A DNA stretch of 64,000 nt, taken from assembly GCF_900078315.1 (NCBI RefSeq), contig NZ_FKBS01000014.1:246802-310801 (forward strand), read 5' to 3'. This stretch comes from Bordetella ansorpii. Its GTDB lineage: Bacteria; Pseudomonadota; Gammaproteobacteria; Burkholderiales; Burkholderiaceae_B. A model generated the notes under the pieces. That model saw nothing but the letters and a program-made list of their open reading frames with translations, searched no databases and had not been told where the DNA came from. Made by a program: the position numbers and the translations under genes. Below are positions 8,762-16,794 of the stretch, in pieces; the first letter of the stretch is position 1; every line of letters starts with the position of its first letter.

Positions 8762-9130
8762 CTAGTCTCCGATGCGATGTCGGTCGTACATCGCAGCCAT
8801 CTTGGCCTTCTCCACCTGATTGGCCTCACCGTCGATCTGGAATAGACGCGGAAGAACATCTGTGCGTTCTTGTGCCCCATCTGGCGCGATAGGGATCCCG
8901 GGTTCATCCCCGCGTGCAGTCCGAACGCTGCGAACGTGTGCTGGGTCTTCCTGGCATCCCGGTCCTGTATTCCCACCGCTTTCAGCGTCGGGCGTCATAC
9001 CTTTTGAACGGCGTGGGTGGTGTCTACGAATGGCAGGCCAGTCGGAGCGTTGATGACGATCTGCGTACCCATCTTGCCTATCTTGAACGCCATCGCCCCC
9101 AGCTGCCGGGCGGGATCATGATGTTACTGA
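8762..9130 (-). pseudogene. Tyrosine-recombinase (phage integrase) C-terminal remnant
   Basis: The minus strand encodes, from about 8994 down, RPTLKAVGIQDRDARKTQHT, then AGMNPGSLSRQMGHKN and FFRVYS. After a frame change the sequence continues IDGEANQVEKAKMAAMYDR to a stop at 8762. This matches the last part of lambda-type integrases, including the GH box and the catalytic Tyr. It is dead: an in-frame TGA at 8995-8997 precedes the block, the frame shifts near 8850, and the box II Arg (normally R in TRHT) is Gln. The catalytic N-terminal parts are absent. It points at the 3' end of the tRNA-Arg gene, so an element once integrated there. Confidence 0.75.
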
Positions 9131-9232
9131 AGGCTTTCGCCGCGATGGCTCATTGCGATGTCTAAGCAAGCCCACGCCCTGTTACCGCATGGTTTGAATG
9201 CAGCATCGGAAGCGTCGCGTATGTGCTGCCTT

Positions 9233-10258
9233 CTACCCGTTGTTGCGCGAGCAATCTGGTTCAGCCTCGCTCGCAACCAGTCGCGTTGCACACTTAAATT
9301 TCGCTGAGAGCGAACTTGTGCTATTGCGGCGAACCCGCCACACATCAGGCTCCGCCACAGCCGGATTTGCGGATGCGTGGCGCGTTTCGAACATTTGAAC
9401 ACCGTCTTCTAGCGGTAGAGGATTGCCCTCAAGAAGGCTGTCTATATCAGATAAGTCGTCGACATGGACCAATAGGACGTTGGTTGTCTGTGCCAACTGA
9501 CGTGCCGATGGCGTGAATGACGACTGGCTCACTACCACCCCACGGTCCGCTTCATAGTGCAACCGAGCAGCAACCGCTTCTTGAACGGCACCGTTGCCGA
9601 CCGGCGACGAGTAGCATTTGCACTGAATTACGATGCGATAGCCATCGCGCTCAGCTTCGATATCCGCGCCTTGATCGCCGGACGCCTTTGTCACATTCGA
9701 GGTCCATCCATTACTGCGAAGGATTTCAGCACATCTATGCTCGAACTCAACTCCCGCCTGCTGCCTGGACGGCTTGGCAGACCTCAGCGCCCCGTCGGTG
9801 CTATCCGAATCATCCACGGCTGCGGAGGTGAATTCATCAAGGATAGCTTCTACTTCAAATTCCATCTCTCCTACCGAAACCACATCCTCAGGGTCTACTG
9901 CGGTGGGTAGCACCCGAGTCACGAAGTGGCGTAAATCCTTGCGCCACTTCGTGTCCTCAATCAGCCCGTACTCGTCCCGGACGCAGCCTTGACGACGTTT
10001 GCGCAATAGCACTCGGTGATGCTGTCCTACAGCTTGCCGGATCCGCGCCTCGCGAGCTCTGGCAGCTATTAGCGCCTCACGTTTTTCAACACGCTCCAGA
10101 GTGAATGTGTACCACAGGAAAAATCCCGCGACGGCAATAGCGAGTATGAGTATGCATATCTGGCCGAACAAACCTAGTTCGCTCAAACCAGACACCAGAA
10201 GTATCCCTACGACCAACCATAGGATCAGTTCGGTGCGCAAAGACTTCAAAGGATCCAC
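9233..10258 (-). CDS. Membrane-anchored Mrr-like restriction endonuclease family protein
   Basis: A 341-residue protein. Two hydrophobic segments at about 10-27 and 31-51 suggest membrane anchoring; they are followed by a basic helical stretch and an Mrr-cat domain at about 165-275. The nuclease motif is visible: Glu171 in GVEFEHRCAEIL, Asp199 in GDQGADI, and Gln212-Cys-Lys214 in IQCKCY. Mrr-type domains cut DNA, usually modified DNA; membrane-bound relatives occur in phage-defence islands. The protein lies alone in locally AT-richer DNA beside the dead integrase, which suggests horizontal acquisition. No partner gene is seen. Target and activity are unknown. Confidence 0.82.
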   Translation of the reverse strand: MDPLKSLRTELILWLVVGILLVSGLSELGLFGQICILILAIAVAGFFLWYTFTLERVEKREALIAARAREARIRQAVGQHHRVLLRKRRQGCVRDEYGLIEDTKWRKDLRHFVTRVLPTAVDPEDVVSVGEMEFEVEAILDEFTSAAVDDSDSTDGALRSAKPSRQQAGVEFEHRCAEILRSNGWTSNVTKASGDQGADIEAERDGYRIVIQCKCYSSPVGNGAVQEAVAARLHYEADRGVVVSQSSFTPSARQLAQTTNVLLVHVDDLSDIDSLLEGNPLPLEDGVQMFETRHASANPAVAEPDVWRVRRNSTSSLSAKFKCATRLVASEAEPDCSRNNG

Positions 10259-10634
10259 GACACCCCCCCAGGTACCAGTAAACGTTAATATTTACTTACG
10301 TCTGGAAATTGTACGGTATGAACAAGTCGTCTCTACCATCGGTGTATAGCCGCAGCTCTCAATACACCCAACACAAGGTGGACACGCTGTTGCGCCAGGC
10401 CCTGCGCTACTGCGCTATGGCCGGTGGCCAGACGTGGTGGGTCGAGGCCGAGACGCGTCCCGAACCTCGCCGCCTGCCGCGCCGATGGCACGACACGCTG
10501 ACAGTATCGGCCATCGCGGCCTGACCCTTCGGAGAGCCGCAGGCAGCCATCGACGCAGTTTGAAGAAGGCAGCTTCATGCAAAACACCCCATGGTTCTGA
10601 TGGCGACCCGTGGGGTGTTTCGCCAGGCTCTCCG
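10259..10634. other. Gene-poor stretch at the right edge of the tRNA-Arg island
   Basis: 376 bp between the Mrr-like gene and the next leftward gene. The first 60 bases are AT-rich (AACGTTAATATTTACTTACG) and probably hold the nuclease promoter. The rest returns to high GC. A 71-codon frame from 10309 to 10524 exists but has no ribosome site or recognisable motif and is not called. The stretch ends with a terminator. I saw no copy of the tRNA-Arg 3' end here. Confidence 0.5.
10582..10620 (-). terminator. Rho-independent terminator of the leftward CMD operon
   Basis: AAACACCCCA (10582-10591) pairs perfectly with TGGGGTGTTT (10611-10620) around a 19-base loop. On the minus strand the stem is followed by T bases. 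It lies just past the stop of the gene ending at 10635. Confidence 0.75.
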
Positions 10635-11801
10635 TCAGGCCGCTTGGGGATACACTGCTTCGCCAAGATTCAGCATCAGCCGGTTGGCCCACGCGAACAG
10701 CGCGCTGGCATGCAGCGCATCGAGTATCTCGGTGTCCGACAGCCCCGCCTGGCGCAGCGCCTGCAGATCGGCAGCGCCCGTCTGGGCCGGCTGCTGCGTC
10801 AGCACCGTCGTAAACTGGATGATGGCGCGTTCGCGCGCGTTCGTGCCGGCCGTGGCCGGATCGGCGAACAACTGCGCGATCACGTCGTTGCGCTTGGCCA
10901 GTTGCTCGAAGCGCTGTGCATGCACGGACAGGCAGTACACGCAGCCGTTCACGCGCGACACCGCCGCCGTGGCCAGTTCGCGTTCTGCGCGGGCCAGTCC
11001 TCCCGACGAGTACATGATCGCGTTGAAGGCGGCCGAACGCTGGGCCAGCACCTCCGGCTGGTGGGCCAGCAGCAGATAGAAGTCGGACGATCGCGCCTTG
11101 GGATGGCTGGCATCCAGGATGGCATTTTGCTCGGGCGTCGCCGTCTGCGGATCGACCACCGGAATCCATGCTTTCCAGTCCAGCGTGCGGCTGGTGTAGC
11201 CGTTGATGTCCAGCGCCTGGCCAGGCGCGGGAAGATTGGCGGGATGCACGAACGAGTCGCTGATGCCGCCGGCGGGGCCCAGCCCCGTGGCTTCGCCGGC
11301 CGGCCCCAGTTCGGCCAATGCGCGCACGCCGGCCAGCAGCCGGCCCTGGTAGGCCACGTAGCCCACCAACTGGGCCAACATCACGATTTCCGGCACGGTC
11401 AGGCCGTGGTTGCGTAACGCGGCCAGGGCTTCGCGGTCGGCTGAGAGCGGATTGCTGGCCACCGAGGCCGAAAAATGCGCAATCGCTTGCGAACGTGCCG
11501 AGGTGCCGGTCGTCTGCACCGGTTCCCCTTGTGCATTCAGGCGATCCGCGTAGTGCCGGGCGAGTCCGTCCAGCGCATTGGCCAGGGCCACCGCGCGAGC
11601 GGCGTCCAGGCGTTCGGCCACGCTCAGGCCGCCGGAAAGCGCCGCCGAGAAGATCAGGTCGTCGCAGGCCTGGGTGGCCTGGATGACGGCGGGGCGGGCT
11701 TGCCTGACTTGCCAGGCATAGTCGGTGGACGCCAGGCCGGCAAGGGTGTCGATCACGTCCGGCGAGGCGGCAGGGGAAGAAGCAGTGTGCAGATCAGTCA
11801 T
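10635..11801 (-). CDS. Carboxymuconolactone decarboxylase / AhpD-like peroxidase-related fusion protein
   Basis: A 388-residue protein built from two all-helical CMD-type halves. The C-terminal half carries the AhpD redox signature NGCVYCLSVHA with Cys287, Cys290 and His294. The N-terminal half (about 30-170) looks like the partner CMD domain without a Cys pair. Separate or fused alkylhydroperoxidase and CMD proteins of this kind are known in proteobacteria, typically beside flavin oxidoreductases, but their substrate is not established. The start at 11801 (MTDLHTAS) lies 25 bp after the stop of the FAD oxidoreductase gene, so the two form an operon. A role in peroxide or radical chemistry linked to that flavoenzyme is inference. 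Confidence 0.82.
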   Translation of the reverse strand: MTDLHTASSPAASPDVIDTLAGLASTDYAWQVRQARPAVIQATQACDDLIFSAALSGGLSVAERLDAARAVALANALDGLARHYADRLNAQGEPVQTTGTSARSQAIAHFSASVASNPLSADREALAALRNHGLTVPEIVMLAQLVGYVAYQGRLLAGVRALAELGPAGEATGLGPAGGISDSFVHPANLPAPGQALDINGYTSRTLDWKAWIPVVDPQTATPEQNAILDASHPKARSSDFYLLLAHQPEVLAQRSAAFNAIMYSSGGLARAERELATAAVSRVNGCVYCLSVHAQRFEQLAKRNDVIAQLFADPATAGTNARERAIIQFTTVLTQQPAQTGAADLQALRQAGLSDTEILDALHASALFAWANRLMLNLGEAVYPQAA

Positions 11802-11826
11802 TCGTGCTGTCCGGTAGAAGGCGGGA

Positions 11827-13326
11827 TCAGGAACGCGAGTCAACCGCGGCCAGGCGGATGACGCGTTGCGTGGCGTCGGCGGGCGTCCATTCCGTGCCGT
11901 CCAGTTCGGGTTCGGCATAGGACTGGAGGACCGCCCAATGATGCTGGATGTCTTCGCGGTAGAACAGGCTGGCGATGCCCGTGGCCAGGCGCCGAGCGCC
12001 GTCGCTGATGGCGGGAATGTCGCCCGAGATCGTGCCGAACGACAAGGCCGCTGGATAGCAGAAGCAATGGATGCGCGACAGGCCCGGGCAGGCGCCCGGG
12101 GTGCGTTCCTGGAACTCGAAGACGGGCCCGAGGTCCGGCGAGGCCGACAGCTCGGCATCGTCCTGGCCGGGCGCGGGCGTGTGACGCTGCGACCATAGAC
12201 GCACGTGCGGCGCAATGGAGGCGAACTCGGGCTTCTGCGCCCAGTCGATCTGGAAACCCGTCGAGACGATGAGGAAATCGGCTTCGAAGGTGCCTTGCGT
12301 CGTCGAGATGTGCAGCGGTCCGGGAGTGCCGTCGGCGCGCGCGGGCTGCTCCTGCACGCTCGTCACGGCGCAGTCCTGGTTGAAGAAGGCATTGGCATGG
12401 CGCGACACGCGCAGCGTGCTGCCGTGGGGCGGCGGCACCTGCTGGGCGTTGATGTACTGGCGGATGCGCCACTTCCATTCGTCCGGCAGGTCGTGGTGGC
12501 CATGCGTCAGGCCCGGCACGCCCGAAGCCTTGGACTTGTTGATGCGCGGGATGTCGGCGCGGCGGATCAGCAGGTCCACGCTGGCCGCGCCATGTTCGAG
12601 CGCCGTGGCGGCGCTGTCCATGGCCGAAGAGCCCGCGCCGACCACGGCGACCCGCTGGCCGCGCAGTTGGCCGTAGTCCATCACGTCAGAAGAGTGCGCC
12701 CAGCGCGCGCGGGCCACGCCACGCATGAAGGCCGGAATCGTCGGGCCGCCCAGCCCGTCGCGCCCCGTGGCCAGCACTACACGGCGGCACAGCAATGTGC
12801 GGATCGTCGCGTCGGCGGCGTCGCGCACCTTCAGGCGGACGAGGTGCTCGTCCAGCGGTTCCAGTGCGATCACTTCGGCCCCATTGGCCACGCGCGCGCG
12901 TGTCGCCTTGCGGTACCAGCGCAGATACGCCATCCATTGCAGCCGCGGAATCTTGTCCAGGGCGGTCCAGGCAGCCTCGCCGAACTGCGCGATGAACCAG
13001 GCGCGGAACGTCAGCGAGGGCACGCCCATTGCCGGGCCTGTCAGTTCCTTGGGCGAGCGCAGAGTCTCCATGCGGGCGGTCGTGGCCCAGGGGCCTTCGT
13101 AGCCCTCGGCGGCGCGGTCCAGCAGCAGCGCGAAGATGCCTTGCTGGGCCAGGCCGAAGGCGGCGGCCAGGCCCGCCTGGCCCGCGCCGATGATGATGAC
13201 GTCCTCGACGGGTTGGCCGTCATGCGTGATGGGCGGCATCCAGCGCTTGCCGGGCCAGGCGATGCTGATGAGGTCGTCGGCCACGCGCGCATCGAGCGCC
13301 TGCAGGCCTGAGGAAACAGAAATCAT
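11827..13326 (-). CDS. FAD/NAD(P)-dependent oxidoreductase, flavin monooxygenase-like
   Basis: A 499-residue protein with two dinucleotide-binding folds: FAD site IIGAGQAGLAAAFGLAQQG (Gly47 onward) and NAD(P)H site VVGAGSSAMDSAATALEHG (about 230). An ATG motif (VVLATGRDG) lies between them, as in class B flavin monooxygenases and related oxidoreductases. It would oxygenate or reduce a small organic substrate in the cytoplasm. It is followed by the CMD/AhpD-like gene and preceded by a Bug-type binding protein gene, separated by a terminator. The three may serve one imported compound, whose identity cannot be read from sequence. Confidence 0.85.
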   Translation of the reverse strand: MISVSSGLQALDARVADDLISIAWPGKRWMPPITHDGQPVEDVIIIGAGQAGLAAAFGLAQQGIFALLLDRAAEGYEGPWATTARMETLRSPKELTGPAMGVPSLTFRAWFIAQFGEAAWTALDKIPRLQWMAYLRWYRKATRARVANGAEVIALEPLDEHLVRLKVRDAADATIRTLLCRRVVLATGRDGLGGPTIPAFMRGVARARWAHSSDVMDYGQLRGQRVAVVGAGSSAMDSAATALEHGAASVDLLIRRADIPRINKSKASGVPGLTHGHHDLPDEWKWRIRQYINAQQVPPPHGSTLRVSRHANAFFNQDCAVTSVQEQPARADGTPGPLHISTTQGTFEADFLIVSTGFQIDWAQKPEFASIAPHVRLWSQRHTPAPGQDDAELSASPDLGPVFEFQERTPGACPGLSRIHCFCYPAALSFGTISGDIPAISDGARRLATGIASLFYREDIQHHWAVLQSYAEPELDGTEWTPADATQRVIRLAAVDSRS

Positions 13327-13340
13327 GTGGGGGTGTCGCC

Positions 13341-13369
13341 AAGAAAAGCGGCCCTGCGTGGCAGGGCCG
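13341..13369 (-). terminator. Rho-independent terminator after Bug gene
   Basis: CGGCCCTGC (13349-13357) and GCAGGGCCG (13361-13369) form a perfect 9-bp stem with loop GTG. Read on the minus strand the stem is followed by CTTTTCTT. It separates the Bug gene from the FAD oxidoreductase gene, which would need its own promoter or read-through. Confidence 0.75.
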
Positions 13370-13405
13370 TCCCGTATTGTCGGTGCGAAAGGGCGGACGA
13401 GGCAA

Positions 13406-14422
13406 TCAGTCGATATGGATGTTCGCGTCCTTGGCCACCTTGGCCCACTTCAGGCGGTCCGCATGCACGGTCTTGGCGAATTCGGCGGACGTCTCGACCC
13501 GGATGGTGTTGCCCTGGCTTTCGTAGCGCTCACGGATCTCGGGCTGCGCCAGCGCTTCGCGCACGGCCGTGTTGATCTTCTGCACGATGGCGTCGTCGGT
13601 GCCCTTGGGGGCGAAGATGCCGAACCAGATCGAGCTGTCGAAGTTCTCGGTGCCCGGGATGCCGCTGGAGGCGATGGTCGGTACGTCCTTGATGGCGGCC
13701 ACCGGCTTGGCGGTGGTGACGCCCAGGAGGCGCACGGTGCCCGCCTTGTACTGCGGCAGCACGGTCTGCACCTGGTTCATGATGCAGCAGGTCTCGCCGC
13801 GCACCACCGACATGATGGCCTCGGGACCGCCCTTGTAAGGCACGTGGACCATGTCCAGGCCCAGGCGGGAGTTCAGTTCGGCAAAGGCCATGTGCGTGCC
13901 TGCGCCGTTGCCGGTCGAGGCGAAGTTGTACTTGCCCGGGTTGGCGCGCACGATCTTGACGAATTCTTCGAGCGTGCTGGCGTCGATGACCTTGGGGTTG
14001 ATGGTCAACACGTTGGACACGTCCAGTACCGGCGCGACCGCGACGAAATCCTTCTCGACGTCGAAGGGCAGCGACTTGTAGAGCGCGGCATTGCTGCCGT
14101 GGGTGGCCGCCGTGCCGAAGACCAGCGTGTAGCCATCGGGCCGCGCCCGCGCGACGTACTCGCTGGCGATGTTGCCGGCCGCGCCGGCCTTGTAGTCGAT
14201 GATGACGGGCTGGCCCAGTTTCCTGGCCAGTGGTTCCTGGATCTGGCGGGCAACGACGTCGACGCCCGAGCCGGCGGGAAAGCCCATGATGAGCGTGATG
14301 GGTTGCCTGGGCCAGTCGCTGGCCGAGGCGGCGGGCTGTTGGGCTTGAGCGCCGGCGGCGCCGGCCAGGAAGGCCGTTGCGGCCAGGGCGCGCAGGGTGT
14401 GACGAGAAAGGATGCGGAACAT
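13406..14422 (-). CDS. Bug family tripartite-tricarboxylate-type substrate-binding protein
   Basis: A 338-residue periplasmic binding protein. The N-terminal signal peptide is about residues 1-27 (cleavage near AGAQA-QQ). The mature part begins WPRQPITLIMGFPAGSGVDV, the Bug fold signature, and contains GTHMAFAELN and MVHVPYKGGPEA, which line the carboxylate pocket in known Bug structures. Bug proteins bind small carboxylates and deliver them to TctAB-type permeases. No TctA or TctB gene is in the window, as is usual for the expanded Bug sets of Bordetella and relatives. The ligand is unknown. Confidence 0.92.
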   Translation of the reverse strand: MFRILSRHTLRALAATAFLAGAAGAQAQQPAASASDWPRQPITLIMGFPAGSGVDVVARQIQEPLARKLGQPVIIDYKAGAAGNIASEYVARARPDGYTLVFGTAATHGSNAALYKSLPFDVEKDFVAVAPVLDVSNVLTINPKVIDASTLEEFVKIVRANPGKYNFASTGNGAGTHMAFAELNSRLGLDMVHVPYKGGPEAIMSVVRGETCCIMNQVQTVLPQYKAGTVRLLGVTTAKPVAAIKDVPTIASSGIPGTENFDSSIWFGIFAPKGTDDAIVQKINTAVREALAQPEIRERYESQGNTIRVETSAEFAKTVHADRLKWAKVAKDANIHID

Positions 14423-14711
14423 GAACAGCTTCTGGTGGTCGCCGACCGTGGCCGGGTAGGCTGGGTGGCCGAGAGTGACTTGTGCAGCGCAGTAATTTGC
14501 GCGGTCATAAAACTATAAGAAATAACTGCCGTATTTTTTAATAGATATTAGAAATAAGAATATGAGTGCCTGCCCTGGGGACGTCCCGCCCTTGGCCTGT
14601 CGTAGTCATTCTGCCGCGCGAGGGGCTGCCGCAGGCCGTGGAGGGCTTGCCCTCGCCCGTGCCAGCGCGCGCGCCAATCGGCGGTATGCTGCCCGCTTCA
14701 CTGGAAGGTCC

Positions 14712-15452
14712 ATGTCTCGTCCTCTCAAGCCCGTTGTTCCCTTTGTGCAGGATGCCGGCACGCGCCGTTCGCTGCACTTCACCGCCCAGGAAATCCAGAG
14801 CAGCATGTCGCTGCTGAATCCCGACGCGCTGGAGATCGAGTACACGCGGATGATGATGGGGTTCCTGCTGTTCAACGCCACGCCGCGCCACATCCTGATG
14901 GTGGGCCTGGGTGGCGGATCGCTGCCGAAGTTCTGCCATCGCTACCTGCCGCAGTCGCGCATCACCGTGGTCGAGATCGACCCGGCGGTGATTGCGTTAC
15001 GCGAAGCCTTCATGGTGCCTCCGGACAGCGAACGCTTCCAGGTGGTGCAGGCCGATGCGGCACATTACGTGGGTCAGTTGAACGAGGAGGCCGACGTGGT
15101 GCTGCTGGATGGCTACGTGCCGGGCGGCATTCCCGCGCCGCTGTGTACGCCCGCGTTCTATGCGGACTGCCATCGCGCGCTGCGTGAAGACGGCCTGCTG
15201 GTGAACAACTTCCACTTCAACCATGCCGACTATCACCAGTATCTGGAGCGGCTGCGCGAGGCGTTCGGCAACGCGATGTTCGAGGTGGTCGACGACGACA
15301 TGACCAACAGCGTGGTGTTCGCCTGCAAGGGCGACTTGCTGGAGGATCCGGCGGCGGCCGAGGTCAAGCGGCCGGCCTCGATGGCCAAGGAGGGGTGGCG
15401 GCAGTTGCGGGAGACCTTCAAGGTAATCGGGGCGACGCTGGAGCTGCGGTAG
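14712..15452 (+). CDS. Spermidine synthase-like (polyamine aminopropyltransferase fold) protein
   Basis: A 246-residue Rossmann methyltransferase-fold protein. The nucleotide loop is ILMVGLGGGSLPKF, the acidic residue at the end of strand 2 is in VEIDPAVI, and a QADAAHYV block is where decarboxylated-SAM binding residues normally lie. The N-terminal beta-strand domain of true spermidine synthases is short. Proteobacterial homologues of this size are annotated as spermidine synthase-like or methyltransferase proteins, and their activity is uncertain. The start at 14712 follows GGAAGG; a longer frame upstream has no ribosome site. It is divergent from the Bug gene across 289 bp that include a very AT-rich patch (about 14510-14560) likely to hold both promoters. 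Confidence 0.75.
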   Translation: MSRPLKPVVPFVQDAGTRRSLHFTAQEIQSSMSLLNPDALEIEYTRMMMGFLLFNATPRHILMVGLGGGSLPKFCHRYLPQSRITVVEIDPAVIALREAFMVPPDSERFQVVQADAAHYVGQLNEEADVVLLDGYVPGGIPAPLCTPAFYADCHRALREDGLLVNNFHFNHADYHQYLERLREAFGNAMFEVVDDDMTNSVVFACKGDLLEDPAAAEVKRPASMAKEGWRQLRETFKVIGATLELR

Positions 15453-15460
15453 CGGGGCGG

Positions 15461-16111
15461 CTACTTGAAGTAGCGCCGGTGTTCGACCACCGTGCCGACG
15501 ATGGCCAGCGGCTGGCGGTCGCTGTAGAGGCTGGCGAAGTCTTCGTTCAGCGGGACGAGTTCGAAGATGTCGTTGCCGTGCTGATCCACCCCGCGCGGGC
15601 GGTACTTCTTGAAGGTGGCTTCTTCGCCGCCGTTCATGGCGATGACGAACGAGCCAGGGCCGGGGCGGATGTCCTGATCGACGATGATCTTGTCGCCAGG
15701 CTGGAACATCGGGGCCATTGACAGGCCCCGCACGATCAGTGCGAAGGCGCGGTCCGACCGCCCCAGGTCGGATATCAGATATTCCAGCGTTTCTCCGTTG
15801 AACCCGAAGCCGACGTCGGTGAGGTTGCCGGCCTGCACGTAATTGAGCACGGGGATGCGTCGTGCGTTGCCCAGGGAGGGGGCGCCGCCGCCCGGTTCAG
15901 CATGGGTGGAATACAGCCACCCGGGCGCTTTGCCGAAGGCGCGTTCGATACGGTCGGCCATTTTGGCGCCTATGCCGCGGCGAGGCTCGTCGCTGGCGAT
16001 CTGCCAGGCCTGGGCGGGTGAGATGCCGACGATTTCGGCGAAGCGCGCGATGGATCCCGCCTGCCGTACAAGCTCGCGGGTATTGCGGTGGGCGGTTGCG
16101 GAGAGGCTCAT
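15461..16111 (-). CDS. CI-like phage repressor: helix-turn-helix plus S24 autopeptidase
   Basis: A 216-residue protein. The N-terminal DNA-binding helices lie at about residues 8-60 (REL VRQAG, then GISPAQAWQIASDEPRRG). A LexA/CI-type S24 domain follows: an Ala94-Gly95 cleavage site in YVQAGN, catalytic Ser131 in RGLSMAPMFQPGDKI and catalytic Lys168 in EATFKKY. All three parts needed for RecA-stimulated self-cleavage are present, so it should act as a lysogeny-type repressor inactivated on DNA damage. The start at 16111 is chosen over one at 16153 for lack of motif upstream. The gene faces a small membrane protein gene across a 213-bp AT-rich region with repeated dyads. The rest of a prophage is missing. 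Confidence 0.87.
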   Translation of the reverse strand: MSLSATAHRNTRELVRQAGSIARFAEIVGISPAQAWQIASDEPRRGIGAKMADRIERAFGKAPGWLYSTHAEPGGGAPSLGNARRIPVLNYVQAGNLTDVGFGFNGETLEYLISDLGRSDRAFALIVRGLSMAPMFQPGDKIIVDQDIRPGPGSFVIAMNGGEEATFKKYRPRGVDQHGNDIFELVPLNEDFASLYSDRQPLAIVGTVVEHRRYFK

Positions 16112-16136
16112 CACGGCGTCCTGGTAAACCGGGAAG

Positions 16137-16199
16137 TATCCAATGATACACAATCTAATGATTGAGTTTTTGGATATCTATTGATATCTTTCTGGATAT
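16137..16199. promoter_or_regulatory. Repeated TATC-spacer-GATA operator sites
   Basis: Three dyads of one pattern lie in the divergent region: TATC-CAAT-GATA (16137-16148), TATC-TATT-GATA (16175-16186) and ATATC-TTTCTG-GATAT (16184-16199, with a longer spacer and overlapping the second). The surrounding DNA is the most AT-rich of this part. Their number and position upstream of both genes match the operator arrays of lambdoid repressors. Assignment to the adjacent CI-like protein is inference. Confidence 0.6.
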
Positions 16200-16324
16200 G
16201 ATTGTCAGACCAAAGGAAGCGACGTGGAATACCCTGATGAACGCTGTACGCAGACCCCCAAAGCATTGACCCATTCGGTAGCTAGGTTTCTGATCGTCCC
16301 ACCGCAATGCAGGAGGGGCGTGCC

Positions 16325-16765
16325 GTGGAGCCACTAGCACTGGATATCGTTTCGATGGTCGTCCCGGTGATGCCGGCGGACCCCGGCGTCGTGGCCGCGT
16401 CCGCCGAAACGCTCGACCTCAGCCAGCTCGTGGTCTATGTCGTGACCTTGCTGGTGGGCGGCGGAGCCGTGTGGAAGGTGTTGCCGATTCTGCTGGCACG
16501 GCTTTCCGTCGCACTGGCTGGCGCAAAGTCCGAGCGCAACGCCATTGAACGGCTGGAAAGCCAACTGGATGCCGAACGCAAGGACGCCGCCGCTGCCCGC
16601 GACGATGCCAACGCGGCCTATCGAGAGCGGAACACGATTGTGCGAGAACTGGGCGAGGTGAAGGTGCAACTGGCCGTGTTGGCTGAACGTGCCACGGCCC
16701 AGGCCCAGACGATCGAGCGGCAGAAGCGGCTGATTTCAGAATTGAGCGCAAAGCCCCGGCGGTGA
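16325..16765 (+). CDS. Small membrane protein with long coiled coil (phage-type, function unknown)
   Basis: A 146-residue protein. The GTG start at 16325 is preferred because AGGAGG (16311-16316) lies 8 bp upstream; an in-frame ATG at 16307 precedes this ribosome site. One transmembrane segment (about 29-50, LVVYVVTLLVGGGAVWKVLP) is followed by a charged helical region from about 65 to the end. The heptad-like pattern (ERNAIERLESQLDAERKDAA) predicts a coiled coil. Small anchored coiled-coil proteins of this shape occur in phage lysis or superinfection modules, but no family was recognised. It is divergent from the CI-like repressor, which probably controls it. Confidence 0.6.
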   Translation: MEPLALDIVSMVVPVMPADPGVVAASAETLDLSQLVVYVVTLLVGGGAVWKVLPILLARLSVALAGAKSERNAIERLESQLDAERKDAAAARDDANAAYRERNTIVRELGEVKVQLAVLAERATAQAQTIERQKRLISELSAKPRR

Positions 16766-16794
16766 GCGGCTACCTTGCGTTGCGGCGTCATCCT

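Noticed and set aside
8762-9130. Treating the integrase as a working gene
   Set aside because: Internal stop, frameshift and loss of the box II Arg rule out activity.
10309-10524. 71-codon frame between the Mrr-like gene and the terminator
   Set aside because: No ribosome site, no motif, and it crosses the boundary between AT-richer and GC-rich DNA; likely chance.
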